A DNA stretch of 64,000 nt from Lysobacter capsici (GCF_018732085.1 NZ_CP076103.1:1-64000); one strand, 5' to 3'. Positions 1 through 12,127 are shown, counted from the stretch's first letter. The notes: generated by a model not told the origin, from the letters alone. Program-made: numbers and translations.

Positions 1-100
1 CGGGGCCGCTTTCGCCCGTCGCCAGCCGCGTCCCTGTTGGGTCGCACGCCGGCCGGTCGACCGAGTCAGCTACACGCACGCACAAGAAGACGCACTACAG

Positions 101-1435
101 ATGGATGCCTGGCCCCGCTGCCTCGAACGCCTCGAAGCCGAATTTCCGGTCGAAGACGTACACACCTGGTTGAAACCGCTGCAAGCCACCCAGCGCGATA
201 CCGTGACGGTGCTTTATGCGCCGAACGCATTCGTGGTCGAGCACGTGCGCGAGCGCTACCTGGGCCGGATCCGCGAACTGCTGTCGTATTTCGCCGGCAG
301 CGAGGAAGTCAGCCTGGAAGTGGGTTCGCTGCCGCGCGTGGCCACCGCGCCGGCGCGCGAGGCCGACACCACCGTCGCCGCGCCGCGCCCGGTGGCGCCG
401 CCCGAGCCGTTCCAGGGCAATCTCGACAATCACTACACCTTCGATAATTTCGTCGAAGGCCGCAGCAACCAGCTCGGCCGCGCGGCCGCGTTGCAGGCCG
501 CGCAGAAACCCGGCGAACGCGCGCACAACCCGCTGCTGCTGTACGGCGGCACGGGCCTGGGCAAGACCCATCTGATGTTCGCCGCCGGCAACGCCATGCG
601 CGAGGCCAATCCGGCCATGCGGGTGATGTACCTGCGCTCGGAACAGTTCTTCAGCGCGATGATGAAGTCGCTGCAGGACAAGACCATGGATCAGTTCAAG
701 CGCCAGTTCCAACGCGTGGACGCGCTGCTGATCGACGACATTCAATTCTTCGCCGGCAAGGACCGCACCCAGGAGGAGTTCTTCCACACCTTCAATGCGC
801 TGTTCGACGGCAAGCAGCAGATCATCCTGACCTGCGACCGCTACCCGCGCGAAGTCGAAGGCCTGGAGCCGCGCTTGAAATCGCGCCTGGCCTGGGGCCT
901 GTCGGTGGCGATCGAGCCGCCGGACTTCGAAACCCGCGCCCAGATCGTGATTTCCAAGGCCAAGGAACGCGGCGCCGCGATCCCCGAGGAAGTCGCCTTC
1001 CTGCTGGCTAAGAAGATGCGTTCGAACGTGCGCGACCTGGAAGGCGCGCTCAACACCCTGACCGCGCGCGCCAACTTCACCGGCCGCGCGATCACCGTGG
1101 AGTTCGCCCAGGAAACCCTGCGCGACCTGCTGCGCGCGCAGCAGCACGCGATCGGCATCCCCAACATCCAAAAGACCGTGGCAGACTACTACGGCCTTCA
1201 GATCAAGGACTTGTTGTCGAAACGGCGTACGCGCTCGCTCGCCCGTCCTCGTCAGGTCGCCATGGCGCTGACCAAGGAATTGACCGAGCACTCGTTGCCG
1301 GAGATCGGCGATGCCTTCGCCGGCCGCGACCACACGACCGTGTTGCACGCCTGCCGCCAGATCCGCACCTTGATGGAAACCGACGGCAAGCTGCGCGAAG
1401 ACTGGGACAAGTTGATTCGCAAGCTCAGCGAGTAA
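101..1435 (+). CDS. dnaA: Chromosomal replication initiator protein DnaA
   Basis: DnaA binds 9-bp boxes in oriC and melts the origin to start replication. The 444-residue protein has the usual layout: an N-terminal interaction domain (residues 1 to about 75), a short linker, an AAA+ ATPase with Walker A GGTGLGKT near 149-156 and Walker B IDDIQF near 211-216, and a C-terminal DNA-binding domain with the signature GRDHTTVLHACRQI starting near 408. The ATG at 101 gives the normal N-terminus and length. A candidate origin and dnaN follow, as in most Lysobacteraceae. The last bases of the gene are echoed twice just downstream. Confidence 0.98.
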   Translation: MDAWPRCLERLEAEFPVEDVHTWLKPLQATQRDTVTVLYAPNAFVVEHVRERYLGRIRELLSYFAGSEEVSLEVGSLPRVATAPAREADTTVAAPRPVAPPEPFQGNLDNHYTFDNFVEGRSNQLGRAAALQAAQKPGERAHNPLLLYGGTGLGKTHLMFAAGNAMREANPAMRVMYLRSEQFFSAMMKSLQDKTMDQFKRQFQRVDALLIDDIQFFAGKDRTQEEFFHTFNALFDGKQQIILTCDRYPREVEGLEPRLKSRLAWGLSVAIEPPDFETRAQIVISKAKERGAAIPEEVAFLLAKKMRSNVRDLEGALNTLTARANFTGRAITVEFAQETLRDLLRAQQHAIGIPNIQKTVADYYGLQIKDLLSKRRTRSLARPRQVAMALTKELTEHSLPEIGDAFAGRDHTTVLHACRQIRTLMETDGKLREDWDKLIRKLSE

Positions 1436-1479
1436 AGCTGGCTGGGTTGAAAGTGTTGGGTGATTCGGAAAGTACGAAA

Positions 1480-1574
1480 GACAAGTTGATTCGCAAGCTC
1501 AGCGAGTCATGACGGCTGCATCGCTGCCAGTCAGTGATTCGGAAAGAACGGTGGATAAGTAAGCTCAGCGAGTG
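1480..1574 (+). repeat. Two decayed copies of the dnaA 3' end
   Basis: The end of dnaA (bases 1412-1435, coding for DKLIRKLSE and the stop) reappears almost exactly at 1482-1507 and, shortened, at 1552-1574, each ending in AAGCTCAGCGAGT. Each copy is preceded by GTGATTCGGAAAG, so the block is a short imperfect tandem array. The copies have no start codon and no reading frame of their own. I read them as by-products of local duplication. Confidence 0.8.
1550..1558 (-). promoter_or_regulatory. DnaA box-like 9-mer
   Basis: GGTGGATAA on the plus strand is TTATCCACC on the minus strand, one mismatch from the consensus TTATCCACA. It lies inside the second dnaA 3'-end copy. Confidence 0.5.
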
Positions 1575-1997
1575 ATCGGCTTCAGGCCAGAGCGCTGCTG
1601 TGGTTGTACAAGTAAGAATGTAAAAGCACGTCGATTCGATAGTCCCAGGCCGAAGCCTGCGTTCGCTGAGAACTGCGGCGGCGACCCGGAAACGAAGCGA
1701 CGGTGTTGCGACATGTTGGAACGGTGGCTCGGACGCTGCGTTTGCGCTCACCCATCGGGATCGCAGGACGGCAGCGGTTGAGGTTCGTTCGCGGTGTTGT
1801 TCGGTGGTACGCGGCGACCCGTGGTTCGCGATGAGACCGGATGCCCGTCATCCGTTGCCTATCGATCGGACCGCTCGCCACACCGCGGACCGCCGGTGTC
1901 GCTCGTTCGCCGCGGTGGTCCAGCGCGACGAGGGACAAGGTAATCCGTAAGCTGCGCTGGCGAAAGGCATAACGTGGGGGATCAAACTCGTACAAAC

Positions 1998-2006
1998 TGT
2001 GGACAA
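1998..2006 (-). promoter_or_regulatory. DnaA box-like 9-mer
   Basis: TGTGGACAA reads TTGTCCACA on the minus strand, a common variant of the DnaA box. It lies 27 bases from the next box and about 80 bases before the AT-rich stretch. Confidence 0.6.
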
Positions 2007-2033
2007 CTTCGAGGCCGCCGAGAGGCGCGCAAT

Positions 2034-2042
2034 CTATCCACA
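2034..2042 (+). promoter_or_regulatory. DnaA box-like 9-mer
   Basis: CTATCCACA differs from TTATCCACA only at the first base. It is oriented opposite to the box at 1998 and sits next to the AT-rich region. Confidence 0.6.
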
Positions 2043-2220
2043 GGTTGCACCCGCCCTACCAAGCCAGTTCTACCCGCTTTTGAAGTACCGAAAAAACCAT
2101 ATAGGTCAAAGGTTTAAGGCAGTTCTCCAACGATTTTCGCTACACCACCGCCACTAAGCTTTTGATTTATACATCTCTTTAGTAATTGGGTTTGCGCCCA
2201 CAGACGGCCAAGGGGTCCGC

Positions 2221-3321
2221 ATGCGTTTCAGTCTGCAACGCGAAGTCTTTCTCAAGCCGTTGGCCCAAGTGGTCAATGTCGTCGAACGCCGGCAGACCTT
2301 GCCGGTCCTCGCCAATCTGCTCGTGCAGGTCAAGGATGGGCAGCTTTCGCTGACCGGTACCGACCTGGAAGTCGAAATGATTTCCCGCGTTGCGGTCGAC
2401 GATGCGAAGGACGGCGAGACCACGATCCCGGCGCGCAAGCTGTTCGAGATCATTCGAGCCCTGCCCGACGGCAGCAAGGTGACCGTCAGCCAGGCCGCGG
2501 AAAAGATCACGGTGCAGGCGGGGCGTTCGCGCTTCACCCTGGCCAGCCTGCCGGCCAACGACTTCCCGTCGATCGACGAAGTCGAAGCCACCGAGCGCGT
2601 GCGCGTGCCGGAAGCGGCGCTGAAGGAACTGATCGAACGCACTGCGTTCGCGATGGCCCAGCAGGACGTGCGCTACTACCTCAACGGCCTGTTGTTCGAT
2701 CTGCGCGAGAACAGCCTGCGCTGCGTCGCCACCGACGGGCACCGTCTGGCCTTGTGCGAAGCGGCTTACGAGGGCGGTTCGCAGACCAAGCGCCAGATCA
2801 TCGTTCCGCGCAAGGGCGTGCAGGAACTGCAGCGCCTGCTCGAAGGCGGCGATCGCGAGATCGAGATCGAGATGGGCCGCGGCCACATCCGGGTCAAGCG
2901 CGACGATGTGACCTTCACCAGCAAGCTCATCGACGGCCGTTTCCCGGATTACGAAGCGGTGATTCCGATCGGCGCCGACAAGGAAGTGCGGATCGAACGC
3001 GAGGTGCTGCGCGCGTCGCTGCAGCGCGCGGCGATCCTGTCGAACGAGAAGTACCGCGGCGTGCGCATCGAGGTGACCCCGGGTCAGCTCAAGATCAGCG
3101 CGCACAACCCGGAACAGGAAGAAGCGCAGGAAGAAGTCGAAGCCGACACCAAGGTCGACGACCTGGCGGTGGGCTTCAACGTCAACTACCTGCTCGACGC
3201 TCTGACCGCGTTGCGCGACGAGCACGTGGTGATCGCGCTGCGCGACGCCAACTCCTCGGCGCTGGTCCGCGAAGCCTCCAACGAACGCTGCCGCCATGTG
3301 GTGATGCCGCTGCGGCTTTGA
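2221..3321 (+). CDS. dnaN: DNA polymerase III beta subunit (sliding clamp)
   Basis: DnaN forms the ring-shaped dimer that tethers DNA polymerase III and many other DNA enzymes to the template. The product has 366 residues, the normal length, starting MRFSLQREVFLKPLAQVVNV and carrying the conserved segments TLPVLANLL and, late in the protein, NVNYLLDAL. The ATG at 2221 follows an AGGGG ribosome-binding sequence. The gene follows oriC and is closed by a strong intrinsic terminator at 3371, so recF is probably transcribed separately. A parS palindrome lies 31 bases after the stop. Confidence 0.98.
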   Translation: MRFSLQREVFLKPLAQVVNVVERRQTLPVLANLLVQVKDGQLSLTGTDLEVEMISRVAVDDAKDGETTIPARKLFEIIRALPDGSKVTVSQAAEKITVQAGRSRFTLASLPANDFPSIDEVEATERVRVPEAALKELIERTAFAMAQQDVRYYLNGLLFDLRENSLRCVATDGHRLALCEAAYEGGSQTKRQIIVPRKGVQELQRLLEGGDREIEIEMGRGHIRVKRDDVTFTSKLIDGRFPDYEAVIPIGADKEVRIEREVLRASLQRAAILSNEKYRGVRIEVTPGQLKISAHNPEQEEAQEEVEADTKVDDLAVGFNVNYLLDALTALRDEHVVIALRDANSSALVREASNERCRHVVMPLRL

Positions 3322-3352
3322 TTCACAGCGATGGACTGGGTTTCACGACCCG

Positions 3353-3366
3353 GTTCCACGTGGAAC
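3353..3366. promoter_or_regulatory. parS: parS-type ParB-binding palindrome, copy 1
   Basis: GTTCCACGTGGAAC is a perfect 14-bp palindrome matching the core of gammaproteobacterial parS sites. It is the first of four identical copies between dnaN and gyrB and sits just before the dnaN terminator. Confidence 0.85.
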
Positions 3367-3370
3367 ACCA

Positions 3371-3402
3371 CACGCCCGGCTTGTCCGGGCGTGTTTGTTT
3401 TT
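3371..3402 (+). terminator. Intrinsic terminator after dnaN
   Basis: CACGCCCGG and CCGGGCGTG form a perfect stem around a TTGT-type loop, followed by TTTGTTTTT. It lies 50 bases after the dnaN stop. Confidence 0.9.
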
Positions 3403-4001
3403 GGGCTCTGGGGTTTGGGCTGCGCGTTTGGTCGGGGCGTAAGCTTTTGCCTGTCGAGCGGCGATCTCGGGATCCGGCCCTTGGATTCGGCGGGCCGTCG
3501 TCGCTTAGGGCCATGGCGTCCGGGCTTGCCGCAGCGGATATCGGAACTGGGCGGTGGAAGCCTTCGTCGCTCGGATGAGCCGCTGTTTTGGTTGGCAGGA
3601 AGCGCTTGGATTTCGTAGTGCCGGCTTGGCGCGCCGATGTTGTCCGGAACCCGGCACGTCGGCGCGAGCGAGCGCTCCGCTGGCATCGAGGCCTGGCGAC
3701 AAGCCCCCTCGCCTCTTGGCTCTATCGATGTCGACCATGCGGCGTTCTCGTATGACGATCTGGCCTGCGCGGCTCTTCAGACGGGTAAATCCCACAGCCG
3801 TGGGGATGTCGGCGCCAGGCTCCCCGACCCGCTGCACCGGATTTGCCGGTATCCGCGCCGTTCGCGGCTTCGCTGACCCCGAACCCGGCTTTTCTGCCAT
3901 GATCCTGCTCCGCTGCCGCCCCGAAATCCCGCCGAATCGTGGTTTTCCGGGCGACCGAAGCGGTCTCCGCCCTCCCCCGAGCCTTCTGCGATGATCCCGC
4001 G
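3403..4001. other. Intergenic region without a recognisable gene
   Basis: Six hundred bases between the dnaN terminator and recF. Open frames on both strands lack the codon pattern and any family feature of the real genes nearby. It presumably carries the recF promoter, but I could not identify one. No repeat of the window's palindrome families is present. Confidence 0.5.
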
Positions 4002-5087
4002 ATGCATGTAACCCGCCTGGACCTGCGCGGATTCCGGCGTTTCGCCGACGTCAGCCTGTCGCCGCGGCCCGGGATCAACCTGATCACCGGCGAGAACGGC
4101 GCGGGCAAGACCAGTCTGCTCGAGGCGCTGCACCTGATGGCTTACGGACGCAGTTTCCGCGGCCGGGTCCGCGACGGCTTGATCCGCGCGGGCGATCCGG
4201 CGCTGGAGGTCTTCGTCGAGTGGCAGGAACTGCGCCGCGACCAGAAGCGCAAGGCCGGCATGCGCCATTCCGGCCAGGATTGGACTGGGCGGCTCGATGG
4301 TGCGGCCGTATCCCAGCTCGGTGAGCTGTGTGCCGCCCTGGCGGTGGTCAGCTTCGAGCCCGGCAGCCACGCGCTGATCACCGGTGCGGCGGAAATCCGC
4401 CGGCGCTACCTGGATTGGGGCTTGTTCCACGTGGAACCAGACTTCACTCCGCTGTGGCGGCGCTACACCCGGGCGCTCAAACAGCGAAATGCGCTGCTCA
4501 AGGCCCGCGCCCGCGATGGCCAGCTCGACGCCTGGGATCATGAGCTGGCCGAGGCCGGCGAGCCGCTGACCCGGCGGCGTCAGCAATACCTCGATCAGCT
4601 GCAGCCGCGATTCGCCGCATTGGCCTCGGATCTGGCTCCGGCGCTGGGCGAAGTGCGCCTGGATTACCAGCCTGGCTGGCGCCGTGACGAATTTCCGCTG
4701 GCCGATGCCCTGCTGCTGGCCCGCGATCGCGATCAACTGGCCGGGTATACGTCCGTTGGCCCGCATCGGGCCGATTGGCGGATCGGCTTCGGAGGATTGC
4801 CCGGCCGCGAAGCCCTGTCGCGCGGCCAGGCCAAGTTGACCGCGTTGTCGGCGTTGTTGGCGCAGGCCGAGCACCATGCGGCGATCCTGGGCGAGTGGCC
4901 GGTGGTGGCGCTGGACGATCTGGCGTCGGAGCTGGATCGGAACCACCAGCGTCGGGTGTTGGAGCGTTTGCTGGCGTCCAGGGCCCAGGTGTTCATTACC
5001 GGAACCGACGATCCACCGGCCTTGGCGGCGATGCAGGTCGAATTGACCAGGTTCCACGTGGAACACGGGGCGTTGGTGGCCCGGTAA
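4002..5087 (+). CDS. recF: DNA replication and repair protein RecF
   Basis: RecF is an SMC-like ATPase that works with RecO and RecR to load RecA at gaps. The ATG at 4002 gives 361 residues, the family's usual size, beginning MHVTRLDLRGFRRFADVSLS. Walker A is GENGAGKTS (about 30-38), the ABC-type signature is LSRGQAKL, and Walker B is VVALDDLASELD near the C-terminus. An in-frame ATG 63 bases upstream would add an unconserved leader and was not chosen. Two parS palindromes lie inside the gene, encoding FHVE both times (LFHVEPD and RFHVEHG), so the ParB site appears to be accommodated by the protein sequence. Confidence 0.96.
   Translation: MHVTRLDLRGFRRFADVSLSPRPGINLITGENGAGKTSLLEALHLMAYGRSFRGRVRDGLIRAGDPALEVFVEWQELRRDQKRKAGMRHSGQDWTGRLDGAAVSQLGELCAALAVVSFEPGSHALITGAAEIRRRYLDWGLFHVEPDFTPLWRRYTRALKQRNALLKARARDGQLDAWDHELAEAGEPLTRRRQQYLDQLQPRFAALASDLAPALGEVRLDYQPGWRRDEFPLADALLLARDRDQLAGYTSVGPHRADWRIGFGGLPGREALSRGQAKLTALSALLAQAEHHAAILGEWPVVALDDLASELDRNHQRRVLERLLASRAQVFITGTDDPPALAAMQVELTRFHVEHGALVAR
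4424..4437. promoter_or_regulatory. parS: parS-type palindrome, copy 2 (inside recF)
   Basis: The same GTTCCACGTGGAAC as at 3353, here within the recF reading frame, with T before and C after. Confidence 0.85.
5051..5064. promoter_or_regulatory. parS: parS-type palindrome, copy 3 (3' end of recF)
   Basis: An identical 14-bp palindrome about 23 bases before the recF stop. Confidence 0.85.
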
Positions 5088-5136
5088 TTCGAGGTTGCAC
5101 CTCGAAGCGACTGGCCAACGACGACGGTACGAGGTC

Positions 5137-5239
5137 TTTTGTGGGAGGGGCTTCAGCCCCGATGCTTTTCTCACAGATCGCACGACCGTCCAGAGTGACC
5201 TGAAAGGAAAGCGTCGGGGCTGAAGCCCCTCACACAGAA
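5137..5239. repeat. Palindromic repeat pair, GTGGGAGGGGCTTCAGCCCC family
   Basis: Two inverted copies of a GTGGGAGGGGCTTCAGCCCC-type unit face each other across about 60 bases, like a REPIN (paired REP element). The same family recurs near 16.3-16.8 kb and 33.8-33.9 kb. It lies between recF and gyrB and could form a large hairpin in RNA or DNA. Confidence 0.75.
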
Positions 5240-5380
5240 GCCGCCCTAGAAAGACTCGGGCCTGATCTGCCATTTGCTGCGGTCAGAGCGAGATAGCCCG
5301 GCTTGACGGGTTTCCTAGGCCTTCGAAGTCGCTTCATTGCCGCGGTCGCGGCTTGCGCCGCTCCTACAGGGAACGATCGT

Positions 5381-5394
5381 GTTCCACGTGGAAC
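5381..5394. promoter_or_regulatory. parS: parS-type palindrome, copy 4 (upstream of gyrB)
   Basis: Fourth identical GTTCCACGTGGAAC, about 230 bases before gyrB. It directly follows a half copy of another palindromic repeat (CGGTCGCGGCTTGCGCCGCT, from 5344). Confidence 0.85.
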
Positions 5395-5626
5395 GTTTCG
5401 AGGCCGGCGGGTTTAAAACGCCGCTCGTTGGCCGCATCTAGGGGGAGGGGCCGGGATCGTCCGTCCGATCTTGCGCGCGGCTCTTGCTGCGCGTCCCAGG
5501 CCCCAGCCGGCCCCGTTCGGCGGCCCGGGGTACCCCCGCCGCCTGCTATACTTCAATCACTTATCTTCTGTGTCTCGACGCACCCGGCCCCGCCGGAGCC
5601 TGCGTCGATCGGAGCCTGTTGACGCA

Positions 5627-8110
<2,484 letters not shown>

Positions 8111-8264
8111 GCCCACCGCGGGTCAGGACCCCGGCGACGCGCCCGCGCGCGTCGCCCACGCGCCGTCGTCGGCTCTCGCGCCGCCGACCTCGCCTTCGAC
8201 GCCCAAAAGCGCGTCCACCCCGCTGCCGCGGTTTGCCGGAGTTGGCGGTTTCCTTGTCGATCTT

Positions 8265-8954
8265 GTGCTGTCCATCGTTCTGATGGCGGCTTTGTCGCTG
8301 CTCGGCACCGCGCTGTGGGGGTTCGCGCAGGGCCTGCGCGGGACGAATTCCGCGCAAATCGCCTCCGACTCGGGCGCGATGATCGTCATCAGCCTGATCG
8401 CGACCGCCGCCAGCGCGCTGTTGGTCTACTACTTTCGTCGAAGAGCCGGCGCCGCCGAACGGGCGGCGTCGTGGCGTGCGCTGTGGCGGATTTCGACCTG
8501 GGGCTGGATCGCGCTGGCGGTGATCGCCTGCCTCACCTTCAACGCGTTGATCGGTGGATTCGCGCAGCAGCGCGGCATCGAAATGACCCCGACCAACATG
8601 GTCCTGGGCGACGCGATCCGCGCCTATCCGGTGGCGTTGCTGATCTTCGCGGTGGGGCTCGCGCCGGCGTACGAAGAATTGCTGTTCCGCCGTGTGCTGT
8701 TCGGGCGCGTGTGGGCCGCGGGACGGCCCTGGCTCGGCCTGGCCTTGAGCTCGGCCGCGTTCGCGCTGCTGCACGAACCGCCCGGACTGAGCGTGAGCCA
8801 CGGTTGGAGCATGCTGCTGCTGTGGGCGGTGTACGGCTTCATGAGCCTGTGTTTCGGCTGGGTCTATTACCGCAGCGGCAGCTTGTGGGCGGCCTATGTG
8901 GCACACGCGATCAACAATCTGATCGCGGTTGCGGCGGTGCTTGCGAGCGCCTGA
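8265..8954 (+). CDS. CPBP-family intramembrane glutamic protease
   Basis: This is a polytopic membrane protein of the CPBP (Abi / type II CAAX protease-like) family; members cleave prenylated or other membrane substrates, but the substrate here is unknown. The 229 residues carry the family motifs: EELLFRR (the EExxxR motif), FALLH and a final AHAINN. Several strongly hydrophobic segments span the protein. The start is uncertain: GTG at 8265 is the first ordinary start codon, but the frame is open back into the end of gyrB and the hydrophobic sequence appears to begin slightly upstream. It follows gyrB by about 150 bases and may be co-transcribed. Confidence 0.85.
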   Translation: MLSIVLMAALSLLGTALWGFAQGLRGTNSAQIASDSGAMIVISLIATAASALLVYYFRRRAGAAERAASWRALWRISTWGWIALAVIACLTFNALIGGFAQQRGIEMTPTNMVLGDAIRAYPVALLIFAVGLAPAYEELLFRRVLFGRVWAAGRPWLGLALSSAAFALLHEPPGLSVSHGWSMLLLWAVYGFMSLCFGWVYYRSGSLWAAYVAHAINNLIAVAAVLASA

Positions 8955-9055
8955 GCGACGGTTGGAAGCGGCCGATCGGGCGGTCGAAAAACGGAATTGA
9001 CGAAGTGTTAATCCGCGCGGCGCTACAAGGTCTGATTGCTACGGGGAAAGCTCGC

Positions 9056-9859
9056 ATGAAACGTATCCTGCTCGGGGTGTCGATCGCGCTGATCGCGACC
9101 GCCTGCGCCACCACCACCTCGCCGACCGGGCGAACCCAGCACGTCGGCGCGGTCTCGCAGGCGCAGCTCGACCAGATGGGCGCGCAAGCGTTCGCGGAGG
9201 CCAAAAGCAAGCAGAAACTGAGCACCGACGCGCGCAAGAACGCCTACGTGCGCTGCGTGGTCAGCTCGATCACCCAGCAACTGCCGCCGAATTGGCAGGC
9301 GAACTGGGAAGTCGCCCTGTTCGTCGACGAATCGCCCAACGCCTTCGCCCTGCCCGGCGGCAAAGTCGGCGTGAATACCGGCATTTTCACCGTCGCCAAG
9401 AACCAGGATCAGCTCGCGGCGGTGATCGCCCACGAGATCGGTCACGTCGTCTCGCGCCATCACGACGAGCGCATCACCCGGCAGATGAGCGCGCAGACCG
9501 GGCTCAACATCGTCGGCAGCCTGCTCGGCGCGCGCTACGGCGAAGGCGCGGCCAGCGCGACCGGCCAGCTCGGCGGCGCGGCGCTGCAGACCGCGTTCCT
9601 GCTGCCGGGTTCGCGCACCCAGGAAAGCGAGGCCGACGTGGTCGGCCAGCGGCTCATGGCGCAGGCCGGATACGACCCGCGACAGGCCGTGAATCTGTGG
9701 CAGAACATGATCGCGGCCAGCAGTTCGCGGCCGCCGCAGTGGCTGTCGACCCACCCCGATCCGCAGTCGCGCATCCAGGAACTCAACGCCCGCGCCGGGG
9801 CCCTGATTCCGGTTTACGAACAAGCCCGCGCGGCCGGCCGTACGCCGAAGTGTGGATGA
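9056..9859 (+). CDS. M48-family zinc metalloprotease, probable lipoprotein
   Basis: The product is a periplasmic or outer-membrane-anchored zinc protease of the M48 (LoiP/BepA-like) family, whose members act in envelope quality control. The 267-residue protein starts MKRILLGVSIALIATAC, a signal peptide ending in a lipobox-like cysteine. The zinc motif is HEIGH, with the third ligand in ESEADVVGQRLM. ATG at 9056 is chosen because it creates the signal peptide; the frame is open further upstream without family-like sequence. No TPR domain follows the protease domain, unlike BepA. The specific substrate is not predictable. Confidence 0.88.
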   Translation: MKRILLGVSIALIATACATTTSPTGRTQHVGAVSQAQLDQMGAQAFAEAKSKQKLSTDARKNAYVRCVVSSITQQLPPNWQANWEVALFVDESPNAFALPGGKVGVNTGIFTVAKNQDQLAAVIAHEIGHVVSRHHDERITRQMSAQTGLNIVGSLLGARYGEGAASATGQLGGAALQTAFLLPGSRTQESEADVVGQRLMAQAGYDPRQAVNLWQNMIAASSSRPPQWLSTHPDPQSRIQELNARAGALIPVYEQARAAGRTPKCG

Positions 9860-9996
9860 AAGTGAATTACTGAACAGTGGTTCAGACCCGTATCGCGTCG
9901 ACCCGAGTTTCTGTTAGGTTGGCGGCCCCTTGGCCTTGCGCCGTCCCGCCGCAAGGCCCCCGGTCCGCGGCCGCTGAGTCTCTTAGAGGTGAGTCC

Positions 9997-11220
9997 ATGA
10001 ACAAGCAACCCACCCGCAACAGCACCCTGCTCGCCGCCGCCATCGGCGCGGTGCTGGTGTTCGGTGCCGTGTCCCAGGCCACCGCCCAGACCGCCTCGGA
10101 GCGTTCGGCCCAGCGCCGCGCGGCCCGCGACAGCAACAAGACCGCCGGCGCGCCGGCCAAGGTCGAAAACCAGTACCCGAACGCGACGCGCACCGCGCCG
10201 GACGCCAAGGCCTCGTCGAAGGGCGGCGCCAAGCTGCAGAAGATGATGGACGCGTTCGACAAGGAGAAAACCGCCGACGCGCGCGCCCAGGCCGACGCGA
10301 TCATCGCCGACACCTCGCTCAACGCCTACGAGCGCTCCTTCGCCGCCCAGATCGGTTTCCAGGTCGCCTACGACGCCGACGACAACAAGGCCGCGATGGA
10401 GTACCTGAAGAAGGCGCTGGAGATCAACGGTCTCGACAACAACAGCCACTTCGACCGCATGTTCGTGCTGGCCCAGCTGCAGTTGCAGGAAGAGCAGTAC
10501 GCCGAGTCGCTCGCCACCATCGACCGCTTCCTCAACGAATCCAAGAGCACCAAGCCCGAGCACCTGATCATCAAGGGCAACGCGCTGTACCGCCTGGAGC
10601 GCTACCCGGAAGCCGCCACCGTGATCAAGCAGGCGATCGCCGCCTCGTCGGATCCGAAGCCCGAGTGGCAGAACCTGTTGATGGCCACCTACGTGGAAGG
10701 CAACCAGGGCGCCGAAGCGGCCAAGGTCGCCGAGCAGATCGCCGCCAAGAACCCGAACGACAAGCGCGCGCAGATGAACGTCGCCGCGGTCTACTCGCAG
10801 GCCGACATGCTCGACAAGGCCGCCGCCGTGCTCGAGAAGATGCGCGCCGCCGGTCAGTTCACCGAAGACAAGGATTACCGCCAGCTTTACGCCACCTACC
10901 TTAATCTGGATGGCAAGGAGAAGCAGGCGGCCAGCGTGATCACCGAGGGCCTGGACAAGGGCATCCTCAAGCCCGATTACCAGGCTTACGTCGCGCTGGC
11001 GCAGTCGTACTACTTCTCCGAGCAAGCGGGGAAGTCGATCGACGCGTACAAGAAAGCAGCCCCGCTCGCACCCGACGGTGAGACGTACCTGAATCTCGCT
11101 CGCGTGCTGTGGTCGGAGGACCGCATTCCAGAGGCCAAGGAAGCCGCCAAGCAGGCGATCGCCAAGGGCGTTAAAAAGCCCGACGACGCCAAGAAGATTC
11201 TCGCGCTGAAAAGCAAGTAA
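9997..11220 (+). CDS. Secreted tetratricopeptide-repeat protein
   Basis: The 407-residue product has a signal peptide (MNKQPTRNSTLLAAAIGAV, cleavage probably after TAQ near residue 35), then a charged, alanine-rich region and a long run of helical repeats with TPR spacing, for example YLKKALEINGLDNNSHFDRM and SKSTKPEHLIIKGNALYRLE. It is probably periplasmic and a protein-binding scaffold. ATG 9997 follows an AGAGGTGAG ribosome-binding sequence. It lies 146 bases upstream of tonB in the same direction, so a role linked to TonB-dependent uptake is plausible but inferred. Confidence 0.85.
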   Translation: MNKQPTRNSTLLAAAIGAVLVFGAVSQATAQTASERSAQRRAARDSNKTAGAPAKVENQYPNATRTAPDAKASSKGGAKLQKMMDAFDKEKTADARAQADAIIADTSLNAYERSFAAQIGFQVAYDADDNKAAMEYLKKALEINGLDNNSHFDRMFVLAQLQLQEEQYAESLATIDRFLNESKSTKPEHLIIKGNALYRLERYPEAATVIKQAIAASSDPKPEWQNLLMATYVEGNQGAEAAKVAEQIAAKNPNDKRAQMNVAAVYSQADMLDKAAAVLEKMRAAGQFTEDKDYRQLYATYLNLDGKEKQAASVITEGLDKGILKPDYQAYVALAQSYYFSEQAGKSIDAYKKAAPLAPDGETYLNLARVLWSEDRIPEAKEAAKQAIAKGVKKPDDAKKILALKSK

Positions 11221-11366
11221 TTTCAGCAAAGAGAGCCTGACCGCGCTTGGAACCTGTGACGCGGTTTGGTATATGCTAGGAGGTTCGCGCGACTGGAAAC
11301 GGTTGCACGAACCGAACGATGGCCCGCGGCGCCTTGGCGTCCGGAAACACCTCCCGAGCTGACGGC

Positions 11367-12044
<678 letters not shown>

Positions 12045-12127
12045 TCGGGTTCCACGGACAGTTGTAAGTCGCATTAAGTAATACGTACTACCTTCTTTCC
12101 TTTCCACGACATTCAAAGGTAAGCGTC

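Larger units (their letters stand above)
1436..2220. other. oriC: Candidate chromosomal origin (oriC) between dnaA and dnaN
   Basis: No convincing gene lies in these 785 bases; open frames here lack normal codon use and family features. The segment contains at least three DnaA-box-like 9-mers (1550, 1998 and 2034). Its last 140 bases are clearly AT-richer than the surroundings (about 2083-2190, with runs such as GTACCGAAAAAACCATATAG), which suits a DNA-unwinding element. The dnaA-dnaN gap is the usual origin site in relatives. That this is the functional origin is inferred. Confidence 0.75.

Noticed and set aside
1582..1995. 137-codon minus-strand frame in the dnaA-dnaN gap
   Set aside because: Codon use unlike neighbours, position in the origin, and no family features.
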